In this document: piece by piece, positions 24,290 through 35,418 of the stretch | Layout: each line of letters starts with the position of its first letter | How positions within the stretch are numbered: position 1 is the first letter of the stretch | Origin: Scenedesmus sp. ARA3 | Taxonomy: Eukaryota; Chlorophyta; Chlorophyceae; Sphaeropleales; Scenedesmaceae | Reading direction: 5' to 3' | DNA length: 64,000 nucleotides | Assembly (NCBI GenBank): GCA_004335835.1 | Contig: RWJK01001488.1 | Location: 101,195-165,194 of the forward strand | Program-made: the position numbers and the translations under genes | The notes under the pieces: model-generated | What the model was told of the DNA's origin: nothing | Seen by the model: the letters and a program-made list of their open reading frames with translations, nothing else | Database searches by the model: none

Positions 24290-25056
24290 AACCAGCTGCT
24301 GTCTTTCGATTTAGGCGGTACATTCAGATAACTTGTTAGCTGAGCTTGAGCAGGCTTGCCTGCTTTGATGCGTTGGACTTGCAACGTTGTAACTGTCAGA
24401 CAAGCCTGGTTGCGCGCTTGCTGCACCTGCTGCAAGCAGTGGGACAGAGCACAATGCTTTCAGTCGTTGATCAGCAACTTCTCATGAAGAACAGCATCCA
24501 GAGCACGGTCTGCAAGATGTTCAGTCACGGCCGCTGCAGACTCGGATCCAGGCACACCTCAGCACGTGCATTGCACGTGCAGCAGTGCCCCCTGGATTGC
24601 AGCATCGTACGCTTATGGTCAGACGATGCATCTTGTCAATGGAGAGGCTTTGAAGCCAAGTGGCGCTATGCATAGTGTAAGAGGCACTCTTAGGCCGCTG
24701 ATTGTCCTCTTGCCATTTCTGCACAGAAAAGCATGGACTGTGGCATTTTTTTTGTGAAGGTTGTGTATAGTTTCACCAGAAACGTGGAGCATGTTGGTTT
24801 CACAGAGGCAATGCAAGTTGAGGCAACAGGCCTGCAGGACTGGCTGACCAGATGCCACCTGGGCCAGCCTTTGTGCTAGCTGTGTGCACTGCAGTGCACA
24901 AGGCAGTACTGCGCAGCAACGCATGCGTTCCAGACCCCAACACCACACCGTGTGAAGCAAGTGATTGAAGTCCATTTGGTGCACCCTGCTGCTAGATGTT
25001 TTGAGCATCTGCTGTGATCAGCATGGCCAAGGGATTGCAACCAGTTAGGTGGAGCA

Positions 25057-25081
25057 TGTAATGTAATGTAATGTAATGTAA
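25057..25081 (+). repeat. (TGTAA)5
   Basis: Five perfect tandem copies of TGTAA, the common green-algal polyadenylation word. It lies about 770 bases after the stop of the plus-strand membrane-protein gene, which is far for a poly(A) signal. It may be only a microsatellite. Confidence 0.6.
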
Positions 25082-25187
25082 TGCAATCCATGCATCTCAT
25101 GAATGGCAGCCGCAGGTGCACCCAGCTTTGCACGTTCTAGCGAAGATGTATTTGGGGGTTTGGCTTTATGACAATGCATAGTCACGT

Positions 25188-25262
25188 CACCCTGTTGTGG
25201 CTCATGCCATCTAGAATGTTGCCAGTACCCACATGTAACTACCTTCTCGATAATCGTGCACT
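25188..25262 (+). repeat. Dispersed repeat copy
   Basis: It contains CCTGTTGTGGCTCATGCCAT and then GCCAGTACCCACATGTAACT, in the same order as the 35.7 kb copy. Confidence 0.55.
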
Positions 25263-26176
25263 GGCGTCACAAACATAACAGCACCATATGCTGGACCTCA
25301 GCCAAGGCAGCACAGTTTGTGCAGCAGTACAGTGCGTTGGGTGTGGCCATAAGTAACCTGCAAAAATGCGGAAATGTTCTGCCACGGTTGCAGGCCTAGG
25401 TTGACCTGCTTAGCTGTTTGATTGGGGCTCATTTGCACCTTGCGGGTTTCAGTGACACTTTGACAAGAACTAGGCTCTTGTCAGGTTTACTAAACCATGT
25501 CAAATCAGCCTTGTGGCGATTGTGGCATTGCCAGTGAGGGTAGGGCTGTTGGGGCCCGCAATGCCATTCAAGCTGACACACACAATGCATATGGAAGGCG
25601 TTCCACTGATGTCAGTGTTTGGAAGCACTGATTCAAATTACCTTCAAGCCTAAATTGCCTTCAAGTCTCATCTATTATGCACAGCCAGAATGTGGGACAC
25701 AAAGCTCACATTATGCTATGGTATGATTGAAGGCCTTCATATTTGAGCTGAGATCATGTCAGGCTTGATGGCAATGCGTAAGCACGCTGCACTGTGCTGC
25801 GCATATCCTATGTGAGCTGATTTGCCCCAGCACCAAAGCCCACAGTTGCTGCACCCCGTCGGGTGGCACAACAATGGGTGCCGCTGTATTCAGAGGTTCC
25901 GGGCCAGCTTATACAGTAGTGCATGCGTGCTCAAGCTTTCAGCTGTGTCAGCTACAACTTGCAAGCCCTGCGCGTCACAAGCAGGAAGCATATATGGACA
26001 AGCTGCTTAAGCCCATGCTCTTCCGCGCGTGCAACACACACAGCAAAGGATACACACCCTGTGTGTCAGCGTAAACTGCACTAATCATCACATGTTTGAC
26101 AGAAGCTCCACCCCAACGGTCACCACTGCTCCCAGAACCTTGGCTCCAATTGCCAGCCAGACCTTCTCATTGCTGC

Positions 26177-26239
26177 TCATGCAGTCTTTCTTTGGCGCCT
26201 GCTGCTGCTGCTGCTGCTGCGGACGCGGCGGTGGCCGCG

Positions 26240-26286
<47 letters not shown>

Positions 26287-26356
26287 GGGCGCGGCCGCAC
26301 TGCTGCTGCTGCAGCTGCGGCGGCGTCTGTGGCCGCTGCGAAGGCGGCGGCAGCCG

Positions 26357-26390
<34 letters not shown>

Positions 26391-29300
26391 AGTGTGTCTG
26401 TGCCTGGTGGCAGCAGGTCCTCCCTGCAGCCCCTGCAATGCACCAACCTGCTGTCTGCTGCTGCTGCCTCTAGTGCTGCTCTGCTGAAGCGGCTTGAGCT
26501 TGTGGGCTTACTGTAGCGTTGACCGCCTGCTGCTTCGCACTTAAAGCTGCAGTAGTAGTTAGAGCTGCTCCAAAGGCCCTCTCTGCAGTGCTGCAGATCT
26601 TTCTTGACAATGCCGCACTCCGCACAAACAGCCGTGCAGCAGAACTCGCAAACCCACCTGCAGGGGGAGGATGAGGCCAGCAAACAGGCAGCAATCGTAA
26701 ATTTAAATTTATATAAAGATCGTCGGGTTTGTCTGTGCCTTGCTGCTCGCGCTTGTTGCAGCTGTAGATGCATGATAATAAATGCTCAACTGCATGTGGC
26801 AGCCTGACTATCAGCATGGCAGCCGATTTGCCCAGCCCTCTGAACACTCACCTGCCGTTGCCCATATGCGTCATGTGGCCGGCCGGCCCACCCGGCTGCA
26901 AGTAGGAGGCCACCTTGTGACCCAGGTTGAAGTCCTGGTGCTGCTTGCCGCAGCAGTGGCAGGTCAGCGTCTGGTCATATGGCCTGGTGACAGCTGCAGA
27001 GGCAGCAGACAAAGCAGTGGCAGTGGCAGTGGCAGTGGCAGGCCAGCGTCTTGTCGCAGGGCGCGGTGAAAACTGCGGCAGTCACAGCAGTGGTAGCAGC
27101 AGAGGCAGCAGCAGACTGCGCACAACTTGGGCATTCAAACCTATGTATAACAGCCCCACCCGTGACATGCCGAGTGTTCAAGATTACTCAATCAAGTATC
27201 AACTGCCACTCACCTGACACGTGGCGGCCCTGCTGCTTGGCTGGCCTGAACAGCTCCGTCCCGCAATCCAGCTTGTCCCTACACGTCAAGCAGTGAGCTG
27301 CATGCCGCGCCTTTGCTGCCTGCACCACCGCAGCGTGCCCCTTGAACACGCCGGCAGCTGCCGGCACATCGCCGTTGCGGCAACCCATGCGACGGCCGCA
27401 GCTTTTGGAGATGCTGCAGCCGCCTGCTGCTGCTGCGGATGCGTCCCACCACATGTTGTCGCTGCTGCTGTGCTGGCTGCAGACCTGCACAGCGCAGAAC
27501 TCACACACAAAGCCGCGCGGCTCCAGCTTCCCTGCAAAGGCAAGGGAAAGATCAGATTGTTGCATATACGATGCATTGGGTGGGTGGGCGGCTGCAGTCT
27601 GTGTACACAACTGTCGGCACAGCCAGCAACGTGACGCACTGACGTCCGTGCATCATCGCACATGCTTGTGTGCTGAATTATGTAAAGCATCAACATCTAT
27701 AGCATCACCCCAGTTCCAACCTGTCCTGTGGTTCCGCTCCATAACAGGCCGCATGTGCCAGTCCATCAGCTCTGGCCACAATAACTGAAGCCTGTGACGC
27801 AACTGAAGCATCCAAAGCTTCCAAAGCATGAATTTTACAGCACACAAAGTCCACCCCTCACATGTCCTGTGGTTCTTCTCCATCACTGGCCGCATGTGCA
27901 AGTCCATCAGCTCCGGCCTCAATAACTAAAGCCTGTGACGCATCTAGGGCATCCAAAGCTTCCACAGCATCAAGTTCTACAGCTTGAAAAGTCCACCCCT
28001 CACCTGTCCTGTGGTTCCGCTCCATAACAGGCCGCATGTGCAGATCCCTCAGCTCAGGCCTCAAATAGCTCAGCACCACATCATGCACCTCGCCGCAGCA
28101 CAGGCACTTGAAGCCCTGCGAGTTGTTAGTAACACTGTTGGTAACACTGTTACTAACAACCCCGTCTGGCCCTGCTGACTCAGCAGCATCTGCATCTGCC
28201 ATGGGGTTGCTCAGCAGTACTGCCCCAGGGGCTCCCAAAGCCCGGTACAGGTCTTCAATGTGTACAATAAAGCCCGTGGCGTGGGTTTTGCAGCATGCGC
28301 CTGGGCCACTGCCTCCCTTGTAGCACTTGCTGCAGATGTCCCAGGTGGAGCCGTCAACCCTGAGGCCCAGCTGCAAACATATAGTGCAGCAAGTGCAGCG
28401 AGATACCATGTTATTTTATGGTAGCAAATGTGTAGCACTTGCTGCAAACGTCCCAGGGTAGAGCCTTCAACCTTGAGGCCCAGATGCAAGGGCAGCAGTA
28501 GATGGCAATAATAACAATAATGATACATCATCATCAATAGCATATTTGCTGACCTGCATCTCCTCGTAGCACTTGGAGCAGCAGTAGCCGCCGTCTTCGA
28601 GAGGCGACAGGTTGCTGCTGCAGCAGTCGCAGAAGCGGCTCGTGCTGTGCACGTTGTGGATCATTAGCAGGGCTTCATCAAGGTCGATGCTGCCGCTGCC
28701 GTCGCTGTCAAACACCTGCGGCAGAATAAGCACAAAGAGCAGCAATGTGTGTAGTTCAGCACAGCCGCACACAGCGGCACACACCCTGGTGTGTTGCGGT
28801 CAAACACCTGTGGCAGCACACAATTTCACGGGGCCAAACACAGCTTCGTCACATACAGTAGCACACAATGATTGTGTTGTGTACGCCCGCATCAATTGGC
28901 CTGGCATGGGTTTAATCTGCAGCTGACTGCCTAGCCTACATGCCGCCACTGCCCCAGCAGGCACGTTTCCCTTACCTTGAACATAAACCAGTACACCTGT
29001 GTGTTGATCTTGTCCTGCTTGCCTCACCTCAAACATGAAGCGGTACAGTTTCACATCAATCTTGTCCTGCTTGCCTCACCTCAAACATGAAGCGGTACAG
29101 CTGTGTGTTGATCTTGTACTGCTTGCCATCGTACGTCGTGACAGAGCGCAGAAACTCCTCCCAGCTGATCTCCCCATTGCCATCTGCATCGATGCTTGCA
29201 AACACGTGCTTGGCCTTTTTATACACGGGCAGCAGCTCGGGGCTCCTGAAGGCGATGCGTAGCTGCGCCTGCAGTGCTCAGGCAGCAGCAGAGGCAGCAG

Positions 29301-30019
29301 CAGTGCTCAGGCAGCAACAGAGGCAGCAGCAGTGCTCAGGCAGCAGCAGAGGCAGCAGCAGTGCTCAGGCAGCAGCAGAGGCAGCGGCAGTGCTCAGGCA
29401 GCAGCAGAGGCAGCAGCAGTGCTCAGGCAGCAGCAGAGGCAGCATGACAAGCAGCAGCTCGTGCTTGGCCTTTTCGTACACGGGAAGCAGCTCGGGGCTC
29501 CTGAAGGTGGTGCGCAGCTGGACCTGCAATGCTCAAGCAGAGGCAGCAGCAGCAACATTCATCTACATCTTAGTGACGATATGGTGTGTACCACTGCAGT
29601 CCAGAGTTCCTGCAAGAAGACACTGGCCACGGGCGAGTCCAATGATTTGCATTTGTTTCTGCGTGGTGTGGTTGACCCCCTCTTGGTGAGAGGGGTGCGC
29701 CGCTGCGTGCCTGCATTGCTTGTTGCGCTATGGGACTGCTTTCAAACAGGCGCGCTGTAGCTAGCTGCAGCGGCAGGCAGGCTAATAATCCCACTGCTCC
29801 ATGATCTCCAGTCATAAGTAAGCTGTTTAGGTTCATGAGACGTCTTTTATTTCCAAGTCATGAAAGGCAATGACATCCTGGCGGTGGGTGAACCTTCTGC
29901 ACTTTAGTTGGCAGACTGACCAGGGGAACAAACGTTGTGCTGCCTACCGTGGTTGCAAGCAGGTACGGCCGGTACGCCTCCAGCACCTCCTGGCGGACTT
30001 TCGAGGACTGTGCGCCCAT
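26177..30019 (-). CDS. Putatively N-myristoylated EF-hand protein with Cys clusters
   Basis: Seven exons: 30019-29948, 29268-29080, 28715-28554, 28370-28004, 27531-27214, 26993-26852, 26657-26177. All phases agree and give 576 residues. The protein begins MGAQSSK, a good N-myristoylation context, so membrane tethering is likely. Two calcium-binding EF loops follow: DADGNGEISWEE (exon 2) and DSDGSGSIDLDE (exon 3). After them come several CxxC clusters that could bind zinc: CDCCSSN...CCSKCY, CSKCYKGG, CLCCGEVH, CEFCAVQVC, CLTCRDKL, CHCCGKQH, CEFCCTAVC and CRGCRED. The C-terminus is Gln/Ser-rich. No family name comes to mind; the order EF-hands then repeated Cys pairs suggests a calcium-responsive adaptor. 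The start is set by the MGxxxS context and a clean GT donor after 24 codons. Confidence 0.78.
26200..26400 (-). repeat. CAG (sense) tracts in the last EF-hand gene exon
   Basis: Several CTG tracts on the plus strand read as CAG in the gene's sense. They encode Gln then Ser in the main frame, and Ala or Gln in a second open frame that continues to a stop at 26088. Confidence 0.8.
27039..27075 (-). repeat. Acceptor-edge copy, EF-hand gene exon 6
   Basis: A diverged upstream copy of the start of exon 26993-26852. The authentic peptide is RPYDQTLTCHC; the copy reads RPCDKTLACHC. Confidence 0.65.
27718..28075 (-). repeat. Donor-edge array, EF-hand gene exon 4
   Basis: The exon 4 end encoding LRDLHMRPVMERNHRT (donor after 28004) is repeated at about 27862-27935 and 27718-27790 within the following intron. 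The period is about 140 bases. The intervening intron sequence is copied too. Confidence 0.88.
28785..29102 (-). repeat. Edge copies around EF-hand gene exons 2 and 3
   Basis: The exon 2 end (LYRFMFE then GTGAGG) has copies near 29018-29050 and 28985-29020. A short copy of the exon 3 acceptor (CAG|GTGTTTGA) lies at about 28799-28816. Confidence 0.75.
29274..29447. repeat. 29-base minisatellite in EF-hand gene intron 1
   Basis: Six copies of a 29-base unit beginning GTGCTCAGGCAGCAGCAG, starting at 29274, 29303, 29332 and so on. They lie just upstream, in gene sense, of the exon 2 acceptor. Confidence 0.85.
29455..29536 (-). repeat. Acceptor-edge copy, EF-hand gene exon 2
   Basis: Upstream copy of the first 60 or so bases of exon 29268-29080. 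The authentic peptide is AQLRIAFRSPELLPVYKKAK; the copy reads VQLRTTFRSPELLPVYEKAK. The 29-base minisatellite sits between copy and exon. Confidence 0.85.
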
Positions 30020-30208
30020 TTTTGGGATGCACAGGAAGAGGACTCGCGTGTGCGATCAAGACAGGGGGTGACCACCCACCGCAGCGACAGCAGCACCACA
30101 GCTGTCAAACAGGGTAACCACGAAACGAAAAGGTTTGCGAGTGATTGGAGATTGAAGCGCTTCAAGACGCTGTGAAAGGCGTTTGATTTGAGCTGCCGAC
30201 CCAAATGC

Positions 30209-30272
30209 TGCCGGAAGGTCACCATGCCCAACCGCTAACACCTTCCGAGCATGCTGCAAGTGACCTTCCGAG
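30209..30272. promoter_or_regulatory. GGAAGGTCA motifs in a divergent promoter
   Basis: CCGGAAGGTCACC at 30211-30223, ACCTTCCGAGC near 30240, and TGACCTTCCGAGC at 30261-30273. They lie between the EF-hand gene start (30019, -) and the gene starting at 30397 (+). This is the densest of the four motif clusters. Confidence 0.5.
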
Positions 30273-30396
30273 CTTACACATACATTACAGCAGAGAGTGT
30301 ACACTTTTTATTGCTGTTTCGCGTCCTGCAGATGTTCAGCGGCTGCGCAGCAACATCAAGATCATCCACTAGCACGCCTGCAATTGCAAAATCGCC

Positions 30397-32476
30397 ATGA
30401 GCTTCCTCAGCAGCCTTGCGAAGAAGGTGTCCGACAAAGCCGTAGAAGTGTTGCCAGACGATAAGAAAGAGGCTGTCAAGCAGCTCAGCCGAGGCGACCT
30501 GAGTGGGGTGAAACAAGTGAGGACCTCTGCTAGCGCTCTGCAGCTGCAGCTGCAGGTCACCTGCCAACAGTGTTGCCAATATGAGTCAGCCTGCGTTGCA
30601 CTTCGCAGCAAAGCCGCTCTCACGCCAAAATGCCTGCAGGAATGAAGTTTGACTACAGTTTGACTTCCACCTGATTCTCTCCTGACATTGTCGTCTTGCT
30701 GCTTTGACAGGCCGCTCAGGGACTCGTCCACAAGAGCGCAGCCTGGGTACAGGACGCTGCTGCTTCTGCCAAGGATCAGCGTCCCAGCGCAAACACCACA
30801 TACCAGACACAGCAGCCCCCCTCTGGCAGCTACAACCAATCTGGCAGCTACAGCCAACCCCCCTTTGGCAGCTACAGCAGCTGCAGCGCTGCAGCTAGCA
30901 GCGGCTGCGCGCCCGCAACAGGCGCAGGATGGGCACAGCAGAAGGGCAGCTACTCCACAGGTGGGCCTTGCAACAGTACATGAGTTGTACAGGCATCAGG
31001 CAGCGCTGCTGTGGGTGGCTTCCAGCTTGCAGGACAGCCGGATAATAGTGGGCTCCTCAAATCGCAACAAACAGTAGCACTATGGATAATGTGTGTTGTT
31101 TGCTTGCTTCAAGTGCTAGCTGCTCTGGACGGTGGATTCAGGTTTCTGTGCCGCAGTACAAATTCTCACTGCCCTGCACATATGACAGCGCTGCAGCGCC
31201 GCTGCTGCTGCGTATACAAACCAAATTTACTAGGTAGCACTGCTACACAGCAAGCGTGGTATCACGGCAACCTGAAACCAACGGCCAGCATCTGATCAAT
31301 TGCCCTACATTTGTCGTGCAGGCACAGTATATGCAGGACCTGAGCCAAGCGCACCGCCACTGCAACACCCATACACGGTGCCCAATCACCAGCAAGCTGC
31401 AGGCAGTGCCGCCAGCAGCGGCAGCAGCAGCAGCAGGTTCACGCCGGCTCCGACGGGTGCGGGCTGGAAGCCGCAGCATGGCCAAGGTGTGCATGGTGAG
31501 TTCTTTTCCTCAGCACGGTGCAAGCATTTCTTGTGTTCCAAAGAGGCGTGCTGTGCCTGCGGGAGAAATGGGGTTGGCGGTGTGTGCCTGTAGATGTGCA
31601 TGTACAGAAGTGAGTGCCTGTTGAACCACCAAACACAGCTCAGCTCAAGTGCCATAGAAGGATAATTGCTGCAAGGTTTGTGTGCTGCTGTGGCAATAAG
31701 CAGCCGAAAACCAGCCTAGGTTGTGCATGACGTGTTGTTTTGACTGTGTTGTTTGATGCTGGGTGACACAGAACAGCATGCACCCCCTGGCGTCGCACAG
31801 AATGCCGCTTTGTTGTTGATAGGATGCATTTGTATACCATATCAGTCAAACCTAGTCTACAGGCTGCCAGCAGTTGTCAGCCGCACATGTTAACGAAGTT
31901 TATTGTCTGCCTGCATTTCGACCTCTAAACTGATCAGTCATGACTACTGTTGCACCTCATCTTGCACGTCCCGCAGGCCCTGCAAGGCAGGCAGCTGCTG
32001 CTGGAGGCAGGCCGGCAGCAGCTGCTGCTGGCAACAGGCCAGCAGGGCAAGCAGCAAAATTAAACGCCAGAGCAGCGCAGGCTCGCGCTGCACGCATGAG
32101 GCTGGGGCTGTCTGTTGCTACTAAGCTAGCAGTCGTAGGAGTGGGTGGTTTGGTGGCTGGATGCACCAAAAAGAGCAGCACGGAGCCAGGCCCATCAGCA
32201 GCTGAACAAGGCGTGCCAGGAGCTGCAGGTGGTGATGCAGCAGCAGGGCCAAAGGGCGGTTTCGGGGGTCCTGCTGCTGCTGACAGCCAGTATGCAGCAG
32301 AGCCATATGACCCGGCTGCTGAATACGGGATGTACGAGGAGGAAGGCGAGTATGGTGATGCTGCAGGTGCTGGTGACGATTATTACGAGGGGGCCAAGTA
32401 TGACGATTTTGCAGAGGAAGAGCAGGATTTTGACTATGGTGATGAGGTAGACGCTGGTGCATTGTTTGAGCTGTAG
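30397..32476 (+). CDS. Unknown protein with amphipathic N-terminus and acidic tail
   Basis: Four exons: 30397-30516, 30711-30960, 31322-31495, 31977-32476. The phases join and give 347 residues. The N-terminal 60 residues (MSFLSSLAKKVSDKAVEVLP...) look helical and amphipathic. A low-complexity stretch follows with SGSYNQSGSYSQPPFGSYSS, resembling prion-like Gly/Ser-Tyr repeats, then Pro-rich and Ala/Arg-rich parts. A short hydrophobic segment (SVATKLAVVGVGGLVAG) precedes an Asp/Glu/Tyr-rich C-terminus ending VDAGALFEL. I do not recognise a family. Exon 3 could end at 31486 instead, but GTGAGT after 31495 is the better donor. It shares its upstream region with the divergent EF-hand gene. Confidence 0.7.
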
Positions 32477-32546
32477 TTTGTGCTGCGGTGGCGAGCAAGT
32501 AGGAACCTGCCATCCCTGGTGATCATCACACAAAGTGGTAGCTAGG

Positions 32547-32605
32547 TTTTCGACTTTGGTGATGAGGGTGATGCTGGGGCGTTATTTGAGCTGTAGTTTA
32601 TGCTG
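32547..32605 (+). repeat. Copy of the acidic-tail gene's coding end and stop
   Basis: The last 45 coding bases plus stop (DYGDEVDAGALFEL-stop at 32476) recur 120 bases downstream as FGDEGDAGALFEL-stop. The flanking TAGTTTRTGCTG is also copied. Confidence 0.85.
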
Positions 32606-33359
32606 TGTTGATGATCCAATAGAGATCTGCCCCCGTGTTGATTATAGAACAGCGTTTTGGTTTGACCGAAGTTTGACCAAAGGGCATCAGGCCTGGTCGG
32701 ATTCAGAGGGCTGCTGCCGGCTTTGCAGCTCCTTGTGTGTTTGAAGATAATGTTAAGTGTGAAGAGAGAGCTGGTAGTTTTGGCTGACAGCATTGGTGGT
32801 TGTGGGGAGCTGCTGCGGCTTTGGTGGTTTGGTGATGATGCAAATAGGACAATTATAAGCATGGTAAAAGCATAATCGTGCACCTTGATGCATATGGGGT
32901 TTCGAACCTTTCAGTGAAGCTGGAGGTGGTGCTGTGGTGGCAGTTTGTTTCAGCTTGGTTTGGAGAGCTAAAACAGGAGGCGGTGTTGTGCGCTGCCTGC
33001 CTGCCAGAGGAGGCTGTGCCTACAGGCATTGTTGTAGATTAACAGCTGCAGTCCTGATGGCACTGCAGCAGCCATGAAGAAAATTTGTCACTGACACAAG
33101 ATTCTGCAGCAACATGCAGCCAGCATGGTGCATCCCTGCTCTTGAACTAGAAGTTTTCACCCTTTCTGATGGTTTAATATCCAAGAACAGCTGTCACCAC
33201 TGTATATGCTACGTAGCATGCACGCTGCTGTGGCGTATATTGTGTTACAATTTCTAATCATGAAGACGAGGAGGGGCGAGCAGGCACCGTCCACACCCAG
33301 TGCAGCACTAGCTGAACAAGATGCTGCAAAATCCCCTGCCTCCTGTAACCAAACAAAGC
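32606..33359. other. Intergenic region
   Basis: 3' flank of the acidic-tail gene. I find no exon with coding character on either strand. Confidence 0.45.
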
Positions 33360-34368
33360 TCAATCACAGCCAGATACATCCTTGACACAGCTGTGTGCAC
33401 AGCTTTTGAATGACACAGCACACTGTGCTGAGCATTGACACAGCCTTAGGCTGCCTGAGCTGAGCACCTGCTGCACTGCTGGCCTTTGCAAGTCACAAGC
33501 AGTGGCTGCCTTGCGGCCCTTGCCCCCCATCAGCCTCTGTCTTGTTGGATCCTGCTTGATGTCCCACTCCTTCTGATGAGCTGAGTAAAAATAACATTTG
33601 ACATAACGTTGACAACATTGTTATATCTCACATCAGCAGCTGACCTTGATGCTTCCTTGACTCAAGGGTGTAACCAACCTTGATGCTTCCATGACTTTCA
33701 TGTTATACATTTTTAACACCCCAAGTGTCTGCCAATTCCAGGCCCCTGGCATCAGCTGCCTCTTCCAGTGCCCGCAAGTCGTTGAGCCGAATGGCAGGCC
33801 TTTGCATCTTGCAAACCACCTTTAGACAAAGCAGCTGCACACAACAGTGTGTAAAATGAAAACTCTCCATTTACAACAGTGTGTCATGCCCACCCACTCA
33901 TCAGGTCAAACATGGTGGACAGTCTCATCGTGACAACTGCCACACAGTGCACTGCTGCAACCACAGCTGCAGGCAGTGCGCACATGCAGCAAACATCCCA
34001 CATGTGGTTTTACAACCAGAGACATCAATCGTTCCAAGCCCTCACAATCACATCAACCCCAAACCTGCTGACGACCCCAGACTGTGCAGGTGGCAGTGTG
34101 GGTGTGGGGACAGTGGGGTATGCCGCAGGTCGCACACATGGCTGCTGCTGCTGCTGCTGCCGCTGCTGCCCTTCCGCTGCCCAGGATGCACTAGCCTGCT
34201 GAGGCCTGCTGCTGTTGCTGCTGCTGCCAGCACTTTGGAAGCCAGCTGCACCTGCAGTACTGCTGCTTGCCAGCTCGCTCAAGCAGCATGCACAGCTGCT
34301 GGCCCCACTGCCTCGCGCCTTCACAAGCGTAGCCATGGCTGTAGCAGCCCAGCCGCTGTTGCTGCTAG

Positions 34369-34400
<32 letters not shown>

Positions 34401-34468
34401 AATGTCAAGCAGAGCTCACAGATGGGTCCATGCTCTGGGTCTTGGATGATGTGCTGCCCGCCCTCCTG

Positions 34469-34512
<44 letters not shown>

Positions 34513-34530
34513 GCAGCAGCAGGAGCAGCA

Positions 34531-34566
<36 letters not shown>

Positions 34567-35055
34567 GGCATGATACACAGTTGAAGGCATTGCCGCAGCT
34601 TCGCATGCCATGCCAAGCTCACAGTGTGAGGTGTGCATAGTTTGAAAGGCGTGCATGACATAAGCACGGCGCCTTAGACTCTGCACAGTTGCAGCACTTC
34701 CATAAAAAGTGCCGCCGTTCATCTGTGCTGCCAGTAGTTAAGTGCTTGCCAAGCACCAAGTTGGTGCAGTGAGTAACGTGTGAAATGGAGGCCATGAAAG
34801 CTGCTGCAAGAGGCCCTCAGTTGATCAGTCAGTGCCGCTTGCATTCAAGTTGCTGACAGCACACCGACTGGTAGTTTGCACTCTTCTTAAAAGGTGCTTG
34901 CACAGCAGCACTCGCACCTGCATATACGCTGGGCACTGCTGGTGCACGTTGCGGCATGACCTACAGGTTACTGTTGCCAGTCGGGTGTCACCCCTGGTGC
35001 TACGCTGGCAGTTGGCTGCAACTGCAATGCCTCCCCCTGGTAGTGGAAACCGCAT
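33360..35055 (-). CDS. Uncertain Cys-containing gene, model incomplete
   Basis: A set of exon-like pieces whose joins I could not fix. Piece 1 (35055 to about 34920) encodes MRFPLPGGG...VTCRSCRNVHQQCPAYMQ before a GTGCG donor. Piece 2 starts at 34469 after a sense-CTG tract ending CTGCAG and encodes EGGQHIIQDPEHGPICELC, followed by Ser/Ala-rich sequence to about 34080. Piece 3 (33807-33703) encodes MQRPAIRLNDLRALEEAAD and ends VKNV-stop. Piece 4 (33572-33360) encodes KEWDIKQDPTRQRLMGGKGR. The CxxC pairs suggest zinc binding. Whether all pieces belong to one gene is unknown. The CTG-before-acceptor context and the promoter motif near 35390 support a minus-strand gene here. Confidence 0.3.
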
Positions 35056-35385
35056 GTTGCTGCAGCCAGGTGGGGTGCCTCAAAGCTGCTTTGAAGCTGC
35101 TGCTGAACTGCACCGCAGAAGTACTGTACACGTTGCAGGATGGGCGCTTTGTCAGCGCATGGTGTTTTGCTTACGTAAATTGTTTCAGTTCAGCTGTGAC
35201 TGTTTGTGCGAGCGGATCGATGAGCTTTTGCTGCTCAAGCAGAGGGACCAAGCACGCTGCTGCTGCCACCGCAGTAACTTGTCCGGTTACAGTCACTTCA
35301 TATTTAAAACCAACACTTACCAAAAGTATTGGAGTGCGGTGCTCTTGGCATGCACAGCTAACGAGAGAAAGGTGCCCAAAGGACG

Positions 35386-35418
35386 TTGCGGAAGGTCACA
35401 CGGGCAGGAAGGTCATCC
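35386..35418. promoter_or_regulatory. GGAAGGTCA motif pair
   Basis: GCGGAAGGTCAC at 35388-35399 and AGGAAGGTCATCC at 35406-35418. They lie about 330 bases upstream of the first piece of the uncertain minus-strand gene. Confidence 0.35.

Larger units (their letters stand above)
24290..26176. other. Region with no recognised gene
   Basis: This separates the 3' ends of the membrane-protein gene (+) and the EF-hand gene (-). It holds a dispersed-repeat copy near 25190-25262 and five tandem TGTAA words at 25057-25081. I see no convincing exon, apart from the alternative reading frame of the EF-hand gene's end at 26088-26176. Confidence 0.5.

Noticed and set aside
24057..24339. Poly-Ala, poly-Leu and poly-Cys frames near 24.1 kb
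   Set aside because: They translate an intronic CTG tract of the membrane-protein gene.
29087..29760. Plus-strand repeat protein (CSGSSRGSS units)
   Set aside because: Translation of the 29-base minisatellite, antisense to the EF-hand gene intron.
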